Part shown: positions 36,817-48,700 of the stretch, piece after piece
How the letters are laid out: every line of letters starts with the position of its first letter
Position numbering within the stretch: position 1 is the stretch's first letter
Source: Desulfobulbaceae bacterium
Lineage (GTDB): Bacteria > Desulfobacterota > Desulfobulbia > Desulfobulbales > Desulfocapsaceae
Length of the DNA stretch: 59,308 nt
NCBI GenBank assembly: GCA_026988015.1
Contig: JALSMA010000024.1
Location: 1-59,308 of the forward strand
Reading direction: 5' to 3'
Translations under genes and position numbers: made by a program
Notes under the pieces: generated by a model
Seen by the model: the letters and a program-made list of their open reading frames with translations, nothing else
Told to the model about the DNA's origin: nothing
The model's database searches: none

Positions 36817-37899
36817 CTATCTCTGCAAAACGGAATCAATCTCTGCTTCAGTGACTTCGTTACTGATAATCACTTTACCAATAGTTGTCGGAAGCACATA
36901 AAAAACTGCTCCAGCAACGGATTTCTTATCACTTTTTATATAAGATTTAATCACATCCCTGTCCATTTCAGCAGGAATCTCTGTGGGCAGGCCAAAGGAG
37001 TGAATAAGGGTTGCAACTCGTCCTGCCTCTTTTCTCTTGCAAAGGCCCATCAAAACGGCCAGCCTGAGCACTGCCACCATTCCTATGGCGACGGCATGCC
37101 CGTGGATGAGGCTGAAATTAGAGGCCGCCTCAACCGCATGTCCGATGGTATGGCCAAAGTTCAGTATGCGCCGCAGATCTGCCTCCCGTTCATCAGCCGC
37201 AACAACTTCAGCCTTGATACGACAACAGATATGGATCATCTCTTGAATAACTGATGGCTGCAATGCCAGAATAGCATCCAGGTTTCTTTCCAGAAAGCAG
37301 TAGAATTCAAAATCGTAGATGACGCCGTATTTAATCACCTCTGCAATACCGCCAAGAAGCTCCTCCACGGGAAGAGTAGTGAGTACAGCAGTATCAATAT
37401 AGACAGCTCTGGGCTGGTAGAAAGCCCCAACAAGATTCTTACCTTCAGGGATGTCCACTCCAGTCTTCCCCCCGACAGAACTGTCAACCTGAGACAGCAA
37501 AGTGGTTGGTACCTGAACAAAAGGAATACCCCGCATATAGGTCGCTGCCAAAAATCCGGTAAGATCACCAGTAACCCCGCCTCCCAACGCAATAAGACCA
37601 GACTTACGATCAATTCCAAGTTGAGCCAGGCGGCTTGAAAGTTCCGCAAATACCTGAAGATTTTTGGAAGCCTCACCCCGCGGGAACGTTAGCAACTCAG
37701 CAGTTATTCCTGCTTTTTTAAGTGATGCCATCAGGGTTGATCCATAGAGACTTGCAACATAATCATCAGATATGACCACATAACGCCAAGCTATCTCTCG
37801 CCTGGCAAGATCAGTACCGATGTTTTCCATCAATCCATCTTCAATGAAAATCGGATAACTGCGTTCACCGAGTCCTACTGTTAAATTATATTCAGACAT
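36817..37899 (-). CDS. aroB: 3-dehydroquinate synthase
   Basis: 360 residues, full length. It converts DAHP to 3-dehydroquinate in the shikimate pathway, using NAD and a metal. Motifs: FPRGEASKN, GGGVTGDLTGFLAATYMRG (NAD-binding and active site), VPTTLLSQVDSSVGGKTGVD, GIAEVIKYGVI, and the metal histidines in LNFGHTIGHAVE with a further one in LIHGHAVAIGM. It is preceded by sat on the same strand but separated from it by a good terminator, so it needs its own promoter. The FmdB-type gene follows. Confidence 0.97.
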   Translation of the reverse strand: MSEYNLTVGLGERSYPIFIEDGLMENIGTDLARREIAWRYVVISDDYVASLYGSTLMASLKKAGITAELLTFPRGEASKNLQVFAELSSRLAQLGIDRKSGLIALGGGVTGDLTGFLAATYMRGIPFVQVPTTLLSQVDSSVGGKTGVDIPEGKNLVGAFYQPRAVYIDTAVLTTLPVEELLGGIAEVIKYGVIYDFEFYCFLERNLDAILALQPSVIQEMIHICCRIKAEVVAADEREADLRRILNFGHTIGHAVEAASNFSLIHGHAVAIGMVAVLRLAVLMGLCKRKEAGRVATLIHSFGLPTEIPAEMDRDVIKSYIKSDKKSVAGAVFYVLPTTIGKVIISNEVTEAEIDSVLQR

Positions 37900-37947
37900 A
37901 AGATCAATCAGGGGTAGAAAATTATGGGATAAAAAAACAACCTTTCA

Positions 37948-37986
37948 TAAAAAAAGGGGAGATACCACCAAAGTGATATCTCCCCT
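37948..37986 (-). terminator. Rho-independent terminator of sat
   Basis: On the minus strand AGGGGAGATA-TCAC (37986-37973) pairs with the complement at 37968-37955 with one mismatch, followed by eight U. It lies 32 bases after the sat stop. Confidence 0.85.
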
Positions 37987-38018
37987 CTTGGAAGATTTAC
38001 ACAAATTCCGGTAACAAA

Positions 38019-39293
38019 TTACATGGAGTCACCGGAAGCTGCATTCTGCATTTTGACCTCAACTTTCTCAGTCAGGCTTGCATAGTACTCTTTAAGGTGA
38101 TCGAGAACTTCATCACGACCGAAATGGTCAACGATCTCAGCACCCTCTGAAAGTGCTTTGCGAAGTTTGGTACCGGAAAGAATGACGCGGGAATCTTTGT
38201 CATGAGGACAGGTACGAAGTGAAGCCATACCATCACACTCAGAGCAGTAGAAGGTCCAGTCAATTTTCATTGGCTTGCAAAGAAGATCTTTTGCATCATC
38301 ACCTGTATGAGGGATACGCTCAAAAATCTCCTGAGCCTCAAACAGACCGTAGAAGTCACCAACACCAGCATGATCACGACCAATCAGCATATTATTAACA
38401 CCATAATTCTGACGGAAGGTAGCATGAAGAAGACCTTCACGAGGACCAGCATAGCGCATATCAAGCGGGTAACCGGAGTTGATAACGTTATCTTTTACAA
38501 AGTAGTTCTCAATGAGGATATCAATGGCTTTAACACGTACAGGTGCAGGGATATCACCTGGCTTAAGGTTACCGATAAGGGAATGAATCAGAACACCATC
38601 ACAAACCTCGACAGCAATCTTTGCAAGATACTCATGGGAACGATGCATAGGATTACGAAGCTGAAGGGCTGCAACATTGGCCCATCCACGCTCATCAAAC
38701 ATTGCACGGGTCTGAGCAGGAGTCAGATATACTCCAGGGTACTCTGCAGGATACTCACCTTCGGAAAGAACTTTTACAGGGCCGGCAATGTTCATGTCTT
38801 TCTGGTTCATTACCATGATAACACCTGGATGATCTTCAGGAGCGATTTTCCAGAAGTTTCCATCAACGGACTCTTCACCTTCGCCCATGAAAACTTTCTC
38901 ACATTCCCATTTTTTATCATCTTCGGTCATATCAAAAGCTTCGGTCACGTTCATGGTGGCAAAAACTTCGCCATCTTTTACGAGAGCAATGTCGTCACCT
39001 ACATTGATGCCTTCAGATTTATCAACATCAAGGGTGATGGGTACAGGCCAGAAGGTTCCATCTGCCATCTGGAAGTTCTCACAAACACCTTTCCAGTCAG
39101 CTTTTGTCATAAAACCGGTGAGAGGAGAAAAGCCACCAATTCCAAGCATAATCAGATCGCCTTTAGCACGATCAGAGATTTCAACCTGTTTCATGCCTTT
39201 TGCTTTCTCAAGCTCAGCATCACGCTCAGCACCAGAAAGCAGTGCACAAACAAGACCTTTTCCACCATGAGGTGCAACCAATTTTGAAGCCAT
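38019..39293 (-). CDS. sat: Sulfate adenylyltransferase (ATP sulfurylase)
   Basis: 424 residues from ATG 39293 (AGAGGGA 8 bases upstream); the frame runs 43 codons further upstream but with unlikely protein sequence that covers the promoter. It activates sulfate to APS, the first step of dissimilatory sulfate reduction, or makes ATP from APS in sulfur oxidation or disproportionation. The active-site QxRNPxHxxH is [10 protein letters not shown] at 211-220 and the second motif is [13 protein letters not shown] Cys group near the C-terminus ([16 protein letters not shown]) matches the zinc site of homo-oligomeric bacterial and archaeal enzymes. The aprAB and qmo genes are not adjacent. It is a single-gene transcript with its own promoter and terminator. 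Confidence 0.97.
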   Translation of the reverse strand: MASKLVAPHGGKGLVCALLSGAERDAELEKAKGMKQVEISDRAKGDLIMLGIGGFSPLTGFMTKADWKGVCENFQMADGTFWPVPITLDVDKSEGINVGDDIALVKDGEVFATMNVTEAFDMTEDDKKWECEKVFMGEGEESVDGNFWKIAPEDHPGVIMVMNQKDMNIAGPVKVLSEGEYPAEYPGVYLTPAQTRAMFDERGWANVAALQLRNPMHRSHEYLAKIAVEVCDGVLIHSLIGNLKPGDIPAPVRVKAIDILIENYFVKDNVINSGYPLDMRYAGPREGLLHATFRQNYGVNNMLIGRDHAGVGDFYGLFEAQEIFERIPHTGDDAKDLLCKPMKIDWTFYCSECDGMASLRTCPHDKDSRVILSGTKLRKALSEGAEIVDHFGRDEVLDHLKEYYASLTEKVEVKMQNAASGDSM

Positions 39294-39330
39294 AATAATT
39301 CCCTCTAAGTTAATTTTCAAAATGTGCTGG

Positions 39331-39344
39331 TTCAAATTATTGAA
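39331..39344. promoter_or_regulatory. Palindrome in the sat leader
   Basis: TTCAAATTATTGAA is a perfect 5-4-5 inverted repeat located about 40 bases after the predicted sat transcription start. It could be a regulator site or a weak RNA hairpin. The bound protein, if any, is unknown. Confidence 0.3.
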
Positions 39345-39382
39345 ACAGCAATGAAATGAACAATCATTCAGTTTAGCGTCTA

Positions 39383-39412
39383 TATATATAAATCTGTCGG
39401 GGAAAAAGTCAA
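39383..39412 (-). promoter_or_regulatory. Sigma-70-type promoter of sat
   Basis: On the minus strand TTGACT (39412-39407), an 18-base spacer and TATATA (39388-39383), predicting a start near 39376 and a leader of about 83 bases before the sat ATG. Confidence 0.5.
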
Positions 39413-39443
39413 GCGAAAACATTACAGCCGTAATGCCCTCTAA

Positions 39444-41699
39444 TCAAACCCTAAAAAAACGAAGGCGCAGGGCATTAGAGACTACAGAAACAGAGCTGAG
39501 TGCCATTGCAGCTCCGGCTATCATGGGATTTAAAGAAGGTCCACCGAAAAGGGTTAAAAAACCGGCAGCAACCGGGATCCCAACTACATTATAGGCAAAA
39601 GCCCAGAAGAGATTTTGACGAATATTTACCATCACAGCCCGTGATAACCGGAGAGCCGTGATAACCCCGTCAAGGTTTCCCTTCATTATCACAATATCAC
39701 CTGATTCTATAGCAATATCAATACCCGTCCCCATGGCGATGCCCACATCAGCACGAGCCAGTGCCGGGGCATCATTGATACCGTCCCCAACCATCGCCAC
39801 CCTCAAGCCTTCTTTTTGCAGTTCTTTAACAACATCAGCCTTTTTATCAGGCATCACTTCAGCTATGACCTCATCAATACCAGCCTGGGCGGCAATAGCC
39901 AGGGCAGTCATTTTTTGATCACCAGTGAGCATGACAAGGCGCAGCCCCATCGCTTTTAAACGGACAACCGCTTGCGGCACTTCTTCTTTCAAGGTATCAG
40001 CAACTGCAAAAATTGCAGAAAAGGTGTCGTTCACAGCACAAAACAGCACTGTATTTCCCTGTTCCGAGAGGGCCGCAACGTCTTCTTCCAGTGCGGCCAC
40101 AGATATTCCTCTCTCTTCAAGTAAATGCTGATTCCCCAGTAACACAACCTTTCCAGCCACCTCCCCTTCAATTCCCTTCCCCTGAATTGCCTCAAAAGAG
40201 CTAGGCTGAACGAGATTGATATTTTTATCTTTTGCACTTACGACCAGTGCTTCAGCAAGAGGATGCTCGGAATTCTGCTCACAGGATGCAACCAGAAAGA
40301 GAAGCTCATCTTCGTCGACATCCTTTCCTGTAATAACAGTATCCGTCAACTTTGGTTTCCCATGGGTCAGGGTACCGGTTTTATCAAAGATCACAGCCTC
40401 TGTCTTTTCGGCCATCTCCAGTGCTTCGCCACTTTTTATCAGTACACCCAGCTGCGCCCCACGTCCTGTCCCGACCATAATGGATGTTGGTGTCGCCAGC
40501 CCCATGGCACATGGACAGGCGATGACCAGCACAGCGATAAAAAACCGCAGCGAGGTAGAAAAATCGACTCCCCCGACAAAATACCAGGCAAGTCCGGTGA
40601 GCACTGCAAAACACATAACTACCGGTACAAAATAAAGGCTTATACGGTCTGCCATTCCAGCAATGGGTGCCTTTGATCCCTGTGCCTCCTGAACCAGCCG
40701 TACAATGCGAGCAAGCATGGTGTTCTGCCCAACCTGCTGCGCTTGAACATGGAGTATGCCACTGCTGTTATAGGTGCCGCCAATCACGATCTCACCCACA
40801 CCCTTGGAAACCGGGATGCTCTCACCTGTGAGCATTGATTCATCTACAACACTGTGACCGTATCGAATCTGGCCATCAACCGGTATCCTGTCTCCAGGCC
40901 GAACAAGTAACAAATCACCCTCCTGAATATCTTCTGCCGGAATATTTTTCTGCTCATGTTCCTTTCCGATCAGTAGAATTGCGGTGTCAGGCGTCAGTTC
41001 CATAAGTTTTGATATGGCATCGGAAGTGTGGGATTTGGAGCGAACCTCCATGTATTTACCGAGTAGGACCAGCGCAAGCAAGACTCCTGCAGATTCAAAG
41101 TAGAGATCCTTGACCCGTAACTGCGCCTCAACCCCGAGCATAATTTCAATGAGGTTCCAGGTTGAATAGATAAATGCAGCACCGGTACCAACTGCCACCA
41201 ACGAGTCCATATTGGGAACCCGCCGTAAAAGAGCAGGGACACCATTGAGATAAAAGTGGCGCCCCTTGTAAATAATTCCGCACACAAGAACAAACTGAAC
41301 AAAGGCAAAATTAAAAGGATGAATCTTTGAGTCTATTAAAACAGGAAGGGGCAATCCTAACATTTCACCCATGGAGATGCTGAGTAAAGGCACGGCCAGT
41401 AACATTGACAAAATAACATTTTGTTTCATCTCAGCCAGGCGTAACGCTGTCTCTGCTTTTCTGGTCTCAAACAGATCCTGCCGGGCGCCGATGGTTTCCA
41501 ACTCAAAGCCAAGTCCGCCTACCCGCTCAGCAATCTCCTCAAAACTGTGACTGCTTTCGTCCCACTGCAACTCCATTGTTTCAGAGGCAAGATTAACTGC
41601 TGCTTTTTTAACACCATCCATTCCACGGACAACGTTTTCTATTCGACTGGAACAGGAAGCACAGTGCATGCCCTTCACTGCTAATTTAAGTTCTTTCAT
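39444..41699 (-). CDS. copA: Copper-exporting P1B-type ATPase
   Basis: 751 residues. One N-terminal heavy-metal domain (KGMHCASC, Cys13 and Cys16) is followed by about eight membrane segments. The metal-transport motif is CPC (about 395-397, IACPCAMGLATP), the phosphorylation site DKTGTLT (Asp about 439), the HP motif SEHPLAEA, TGES earlier and MVGDGINDAPALA. The CPC motif and the MSSVSVVSNALRLR end identify the Cu(I) group. It exports copper from the cytoplasm. A copper chaperone gene is divergent 298 bases away. There is no sensor gene such as cueR or csoR next to it. Confidence 0.95.
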   Translation of the reverse strand: MKELKLAVKGMHCASCSSRIENVVRGMDGVKKAAVNLASETMELQWDESSHSFEEIAERVGGLGFELETIGARQDLFETRKAETALRLAEMKQNVILSMLLAVPLLSISMGEMLGLPLPVLIDSKIHPFNFAFVQFVLVCGIIYKGRHFYLNGVPALLRRVPNMDSLVAVGTGAAFIYSTWNLIEIMLGVEAQLRVKDLYFESAGVLLALVLLGKYMEVRSKSHTSDAISKLMELTPDTAILLIGKEHEQKNIPAEDIQEGDLLLVRPGDRIPVDGQIRYGHSVVDESMLTGESIPVSKGVGEIVIGGTYNSSGILHVQAQQVGQNTMLARIVRLVQEAQGSKAPIAGMADRISLYFVPVVMCFAVLTGLAWYFVGGVDFSTSLRFFIAVLVIACPCAMGLATPTSIMVGTGRGAQLGVLIKSGEALEMAEKTEAVIFDKTGTLTHGKPKLTDTVITGKDVDEDELLFLVASCEQNSEHPLAEALVVSAKDKNINLVQPSSFEAIQGKGIEGEVAGKVVLLGNQHLLEERGISVAALEEDVAALSEQGNTVLFCAVNDTFSAIFAVADTLKEEVPQAVVRLKAMGLRLVMLTGDQKMTALAIAAQAGIDEVIAEVMPDKKADVVKELQKEGLRVAMVGDGINDAPALARADVGIAMGTGIDIAIESGDIVIMKGNLDGVITALRLSRAVMVNIRQNLFWAFAYNVVGIPVAAGFLTLFGGPSLNPMIAGAAMALSSVSVVSNALRLRFFRV

Positions 41700-41997
41700 G
41701 ACTCACACCAGGTTCGTGTCCATCTGTTAATGAGATTTTTTTCTCTCAATCATAGAGCAAGGGAAATTGTACCGCAACGATAGGGTAGAGGAAAAAAGAC
41801 ACTTGTAGACAGGCACTACTTGTTAAATTTCCCACGCCATACAGCAACTATGCACACTCAACACTCCAAATCAAGGTCCCCTTGACAAAAAGCAGAAAGA
41901 ATCATTATTATTTATAATGGTAAGCAAGGAAGGAGAAAAACACAAAGCCGTCACAGATTCAAGTGACGAGCTGTAACATTTAACCGGAGAACAAACA

Positions 41998-42192
41998 ATG
42001 ACCACCATATCAATTAAAGGCATGAGCTGCCAGCATTGTGTCGCATCCACAACAAAGGCCCTGGAAGGCATCCCCGGTATCTCAAACGTGAACGTCGATT
42101 TCAACAGAAAAGAGGCCAGCTATGATGGCGATGTAGACCGTGAGGTAGTTCAGGACGCTATTAGTAAAATAGGATTTGAGATTATCAGCTGA
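41998..42192 (+). CDS. Small heavy-metal-associated domain protein (CopZ-like copper chaperone)
   Basis: 64 residues forming one HMA domain: MTTISIKGMSCQHCVASTTK with metal-binding Cys11 and Cys14, then the usual beta-alpha-beta-beta-alpha-beta pattern ending AISKIGFEIIS. CGGAGA lies 10 bases before the ATG. It should hand Cu(I) to the CopA pump encoded divergently. A hairpin follows the stop. Confidence 0.9.
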   Translation: MTTISIKGMSCQHCVASTTKALEGIPGISNVNVDFNRKEASYDGDVDREVVQDAISKIGFEIIS

Positions 42193-42199
42193 CCCCGTA

Positions 42200-42238
42200 A
42201 CCCCAGATAGCACCATAGAACATGGTACTATCTGGGGT
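42200..42238. repeat. 17-bp hairpin after the copper chaperone gene
   Basis: Arms 42200-42216 and 42222-42238 (ACCCCAGATAG...CCAT against its complement) pair with one mismatch. GACCCC also precedes and GGGGTCAG ends it, so two alternative pairings exist. No strong U-tract follows; it may be a weak terminator or a small palindromic repeat. Confidence 0.5.
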
Positions 42239-42279
42239 CAGTTTACACCTCTTCTAAAATACACAAAACAGTAACATGA

Positions 42280-42681
42280 TTAGTTCTGCCAGACACCATC
42301 CTGTAAAATAATATCTCCCTGTCGAGGTACTGTCGGCCTAGTTACAGACCTTGGAGTATCCAAGCCGGAAGACAGGATAACAATCCTGTTTACCAAATCA
42401 TTAACCAAAACAAACTCTACGAAAACGCCTTGCTGAAGGGCTGACACATCAAGTTCTTTTCCTTCGCTATCAACCACTTTTGTATCCGGAGACAACCTGT
42501 ATACCATATCATCTATTACAAGCTGCCCAGGGTCTTCAGCGCTGTATATCTCCCCTTTTTGCGGCAGTACCTGTGTATACACGGCACCTTCAGGTTGTCT
42601 TGCATACACTTGGCCCTGCTGGTCCGGAAACAAACAGCCGGCAAACAACAGCACCAGGGAAATTGCCCATATTTTATTCAC
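42280..42681 (-). CDS. Small lipoprotein next to pilY1 (PilY2-like position and features)
   Basis: 133 residues begun at GTG with GAGGTGA 8 bases upstream. It has a lipoprotein signal (SLVLLFAGC, Cys16). The middle contains GQLVIDDMVYRLSPDTKVVD followed by a short beta pattern (VFVEFVLVNDLVNRIVIL), the kind of small OB-like repeat seen in PilY2 and related accessory proteins. It is the last gene of the pilus cluster, 27 bases after the pilY1 stop, the same position as pilY2 in Pseudomonas. The resemblance is by position and pattern and needs a profile search. Confidence 0.6.
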   Translation of the reverse strand: MNKIWAISLVLLFAGCLFPDQQGQVYARQPEGAVYTQVLPQKGEIYSAEDPGQLVIDDMVYRLSPDTKVVDSEGKELDVSALQQGVFVEFVLVNDLVNRIVILSSGLDTPRSVTRPTVPRQGDIILQDGVWQN

Positions 42682-42708
42682 AACATCACCTCACAATTAT
42701 AATTTTGC

Positions 42709-45700
42709 CTATTCAACCTGCTGCCAAAAATAGATTCCACGCCTTTCAGCGGCTTCAGTCATGGTCTGAATCGATCCCTGCGATGTACTAAAATACTTTA
42801 ACTCTTCGCCGTCATCATCCACAGCTTCATCTTCACGAAGAATTGCAGGGTTAAAGAGACGTCCCTCATAAGCGCGATCTGTCGGAACACCCGCAACGAC
42901 GTCATCTTTATCAATATCCCCATCACCATCTATATCGTAGGGGACCTCAGTATAGACTAAGTCTTCCATATTCACCTCTCCATCTCCATCAATATCAAAA
43001 GCAGGTTGTAACAGCATGCCTCCAGTATGGGGATTACGCTCGTTAACCAGAGAATAGGCGCCAGAGCTACAACCGGTGCTGGTAATGCCAAAAGAGAGCA
43101 TGATAGCCTTTCCATCACGAATTATAGTATCATTGACAACACGTTCACCGATCTTACGCTCATCAATGATTCCATCACTATTATCATCCTCATCAACAAG
43201 GGTATCACCATCATTATCCAGGCCATCTCCAGGGAAATCGATCATCCCCGGAAGATCGTAGAACCAGCCGACGTTAGCAGCTGGAACCTTGTCAAAAGTA
43301 TCAACATCTCCATCACCATTAATATCTTTGTTGTACAGGTGATGGGTTGCGGAAAGATCATCCGATGTCTCAAGAGAAAAATCCCCCTGAAAGTTTGAGG
43401 TTATTCTGTAATAATTATAAAGATCTATTGTGCCATTATTATTTGTATCCTCATCGTAATCAAGATGTCCATCACCATCAATATCTTCACCGGTATCAAG
43501 AACACCGTTATTATTCAGATCCTCATCAACATCAAGCTTACCATCACCATCCGTGTCTTCCGTCAGCTGTCCTTCAACCCAGGACACCTGTTCCAACAAG
43601 GTGTGAGTAGCTTCACCGTCAATATTGGTCTCAGGCCAATTGGAGAGAGTGGCGACAGATGAATTATCCACCCGTGCTCCATGGTATCCTTCATCTAGAT
43701 GGTCAGGCGCCCAGTCCCATATACCATACAGAGATTGAACATCCAGTGAAGACAGATCTGGTTCTCCAAGATACTTTCCGGTTCCAAATATTACCATGAA
43801 CCCATAACCACTCTTATGGAACATGATATCGGGAGAACCGGTGATTGCCTGGTCTGACAACCCTGCAAACAGTGGCTGTGGTTTCATGCCACTGACAGTG
43901 TCTTTACAGTGACTTCCTCCAACAGCGCTGTCGCCGTTATCACAATAAGCAACCTGCCAGTCAGCGCGCTGACTTGAGGTCAGATCAAACTTCCACATAT
44001 TCCCCAGCAGATCACCGGCATAAACATAATCAACTTTCAGATCATTATTATCATCAATGGCTTTGGGAGTTGACATTCCATTAAAAGGCCCCACATCTGT
44101 TTCAATCTTTTTGAGCAATGATCCAGTTACAGGGTTCAAAATGTAAAGACTTGCGGTACCATCTTCACTGCCATACCCATTGCCGAAGATAACAACGTAT
44201 CCCTCAAACTCTGTACCGGCATTGATGCTGAGATCATAGGTTTTTACAATTACCGGACGACTGAAAGAATAGCCGAGTCCTGAATCTCCAACCACCCTGG
44301 TAATACTGACATCATCACCATCACCATAGGTGTCGATCAGGCTGCCGGGCATCAGTTCGATATAACTTCCATCACTGGCTACTTCTTGAATCTGATACAC
44401 ACCATCGTTAGTGTAGCCATTGTGGTTAGCTCCAACAATTGCTATCCAGTTATCTTCATCAAAACCATTGGTTTCGGTAAACTGATTCGCACTGTCAAGA
44501 ATCCGATCATTGCCACCGCTTCCCGTACCACTTTCGAAACTGAATGTTGTACCGGTCAACAATGTTGCAGGAGCTGCAGGGTATTCCCATTTTACACGTG
44601 AAGCCAATGTAGCCTCATCGGTGATACTTGTCGCAGCATTGCTGATATCAAGGCAGTAATATCCTGCACCACCCTTGCCCAGTCCACCAACAAGAAGCGT
44701 GGTAGTATCAAACTTTTTAGTAAAGGGAGTGTTATCCACAAAATATTTATGATCATAGAGTGGATTGGCGAGCTCTCTCAAATTTGAATACACAAAAGAC
44801 GGTACGTAGGCAAACAACTCCTCGCCACCCTTGGCATCATCCGCATAAAAGGCATGGAGCATACCATCATTACTTCCCACATAAAGAATTCCGTCATCAT
44901 AACGCGCTAGGGAATGAATAAAATCACCCAGAGGATGCGCCCCATCACGACCACGGAAAGATCCCTCATTTGCCTTATCACCACGCAGGTAATCCACAAC
45001 ATTTTCACCCGTTAGCGTGTCAGCAAAATATGGCAACAATTGCTTCTTCTGAAGAGTTGAAAGATCATCTGTGCTGCCACCGTTATTCCATCTAAACGGT
45101 ACACCTTTGCTGTTATTGTAGGTAGCTATGATTCTGCCATCAGCACCGGTTGTATTCAGTTGAGTAGCCATCTTTTCTTCAGCGGACCACACAGGACTAT
45201 TGGTAAGAACCTCACCTGTTGTGGCATCCACTTTGTACGACTGAAGATCACCATGCCAGTCTCCGCTGTTATATGTGGTCTGGAACATACGGATCTGCCC
45301 GTTAATGGCTTCATACATTTCATCGCCATTAACAGAAACCGAGGCACCCGATCCAATTCGCGAACCGATATCATTCATAATTGCAAGGAGTGATGCCACG
45401 AGTTCATCTGGCCTGGATGCATTCATATAACTCCCATGACCATTAACTGCGGCATGCCACAAGTCATCAACACGGGCCTCAGAACTAGCCCATGGGCTCG
45501 GCCATGTGGGATACACCGAATTATTCAGATCATAATCATCGGGGTCCAAAGTTCCCTTCACTCCAAAGGCTACTGTATAAGTAACCATATGCTGATGAGT
45601 GTTTACACCATCAGGAACCAAATTCTCCATGGTGGAAAGATCCCGCTCAAAAAAGTCCATGGCCACATCAGCCAGGGTGTTGCTGTATTCATCCGCATAG

Positions 45701-48700
45701 GGGGCACCGTTGTCTCCATCGGCATTTCCCACGGCTGGATCCCAACCATTCCAGTATCCATCTGTCATGGCAATGGTGAACGCCTGCTTACAGGCATCGC
45801 CATCCTCTTGGGCATGGAACGGAGATTCTATGGGCGTTCCGAAGGGTGAGCCTGAATTATTTGCGATTCCTCCGTTATCAGTACCATCGGTATCATCATA
45901 ATACTCCCCAACACTTTCCAGGCCTCTCCGCAGGGGTGTCCCGTAACCGGCAATCTGAAAACCGTAGAGTAATTCAAGCAGACGATTCTTTTCATCACCG
46001 ACGCCGACTACTTTCAATGGAAGAAGTGACTGACTGATTCCATAACCACCATTTTTCCAACCATTGTTATTGTAGTTGATAGTATGGAATCCAACCTCCA
46101 CATTACTCATCTGGTCGATAATCTGCGCCACAGCAGCAGTAGCCGCATAGGTACGTTTTCTATAATAGGAAAACCAGTTTGCCCAGTTCTGACGCTCTTT
46201 GAGCCAGGCATCAGCATCTGTTGGAGGGACAAAGGTTTTCACTTCTGCAGGAACAGAAGCTGCGGCCACAACCTGCAGGTTTGTTCCGCTGACATCCTGA
46301 GAATTATCAAGAACCCTATAATATTCTATTGGATTAGTCAGGTTAACAAGCCAGATAGTTTCGTTAACAGTCTCATCAATGTCAAGCTGTCCATTATTAT
46401 TACTGTCGGTGTAGCTGATTGTACCGTCCCCATCCACATCCTCCCAAGTATAATAATGTGCATTAATAATACCGGGTGAAGCAGTAGCCGGAGCAGGAAA
46501 CGTCGTACTGGTACCTGAAAAGGCGATATCAAGAGTATAGGTACCTGTTGTACTGTCCCACCCTCTGACATCGATATAATAAGTGCCGGCAGGAACAGCA
46601 TTCAACTGTATATAAGGATTACGGTCATAAGAATTATCACAACTGAAATCACAGTTTGCAGCGCCTCCGCAGTCATCATCATACCAGTTGCCATTACTAT
46701 ATGGGTCTGTCCAGCTGTCGGCATACTCGACGGCACGATACTCTGCACCACCACTGTCAAGTATTCTGGCCATGGTATCGGTACACTCAGATGTCATAAG
46801 TGTTCTGACAGTCAGGTCACCGGCACTGGTTAGTACAATCTTATACATATCGTTATCGTCGGCAACTTCGAGTTCTGAGACATATGAGTCATTCACACTC
46901 ACCTCTGTAGCAGTGGCTGTGGTATTACCATGATCATCAGTGTTGGTTACCACCTGAAAGACGCTGTCCATGTCGAATGTTTCATTATTATTACAAACAC
47001 CTGTATTGTCTGGTGTCGCCCCGGCTACCTTGTTTAAGGCCTCAGTACAATCCTGACTGTACCAAGGGTGATAACGTGGCCTGTAAATGTTTGCATGGGA
47101 CTGTCCGTCACTCTGACCGGCAACTGACCCTGATGCTGCAGGCAGGTTGGAGCTCGGACTGGTTCCAATAAAATTAGGCCAGGGAACGAAATTCACATCC
47201 GGATTATAAAACATTTTATTGATGGCAGACCACTGAGAACGCCACTGTCCCTGCAATCCACTGGTTTCCATGCTATTATCCCAATAGGCCCTTGCCTCTG
47301 GAACAGCAGGGTAGTTGTATACATAGTAGCGTCCATTATAGAGACCATTCCCGGGAACAATAAACTCCCAGTCCATACTTCCAGAATCATCAAGAACAAA
47401 CATCAGTGAAGCAGGTTTAGGACGCAATTTCGCATCAAGCGGAAAATCAGAAATTGGGCTGGTATCATAATCAAGAACTTCCAGCCTGTGGCTGACAACC
47501 ACATTTGTAAATTTCACTTCCAGGTAATCATTTGCGGTGTTAATCAGCTGAAAATCAGTATAGGTTTCAGTGGCACCGGCCACAGGGATGGTGTAACTGA
47601 CGTTATCCACCAAAATACCCATGACAACGTGATCCGGGTCATTGAGATTAACAAAAAATGAACTGTCTGTACCCCAATCTACCTGCCGTGTTGTTGCAAC
47701 CACACTCTCTGCTGAGCTATTAAAGATAGTATTGAACCTAGAGGCTGGTTCCAGAGTAAAGGTATCTATGGCAAACCATACCTCATAAGTGTGATCCTTA
47801 TCTGTCATATTCCCAAAAGTATATAACTCAGGGGTTCCCACAGATGCGGCATCGACCTCCACGTCACTTACATGAAAGCCAGTGATGGGAACAGCTGTTA
47901 TATCATGGTCTGTTTTTGCTTCTACCTCAATAGAGGCCACGGTAGTAACAACCGGACTTTCAGTCTGACCGTTGGGGTGCACTGTAACATCCACATAACT
48001 GGTGAACAGGATCTCTATTGAATGCTCATCGGTTATGTTAGCAAGGGTGTAGGTATAGCTCGTAAGCCCTGCACCTTGCAACCCGCCTATGGACACGCCG
48101 TCAAGAAGAATATCTGATACATGATGGTCATTACCATCATGGGCTAGTCCGTTGGGACATGGAACATAGGCATCCACAGTCAGTACGAGATCGCTGCCAT
48201 AGTCCACTTCATAGAAATTATCCTTGTCACCATCCGGCACAACTTCTCCAAAGGGAGATTCTTCTATTATGGTGAGAATCTGGGTATATGCTACCTCTAT
48301 AGTCTGGTCTGAGGTGATTGCAGCACCGAACGTGTAAGTATAATCTGTGTTTCCTACTGCTCCGGCTTCTGCGACCCCGTTCACCTTAAACCAGGTAATA
48401 TGATACCCGGAATCAGCCTGAGCGGTATAAGCATAGCCACTGCTGCCACAATTTACTGTCTGGGTCGGAGTCAATGTTCCGTTATTACCCAGGACTGTAG
48501 CAGTTATGGTGTACTGAGACATTACAAAGTCTGTATTGATGGTCTGATTTTCCGTAATTACCGAAGGAAAGGTATAGCTGGCAACAGCCCCGACCGAAGA
48601 GCCATTTACCTGCATATCATCCACCTCATAACAGGAATCGGGAGTAGCATTAAAAAGCGGGGTGCTCTCATGATCCACTTTTACCGCCAAACTACCGGGA

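Noticed and set aside
38307-39287. Plus-strand frame of 326 codons opposite sat
   Set aside because: The minus-strand product is unmistakably ATP sulfurylase; the opposite frame is open only because of its codon use.
41882-41918. TTGACA and TATAAT before the copper chaperone gene as one promoter
   Set aside because: Both boxes are perfect, but the spacer is 25 bases, too long for sigma-70 and longer than the 19-20 of MerR-type promoters, so they are unlikely to work together.
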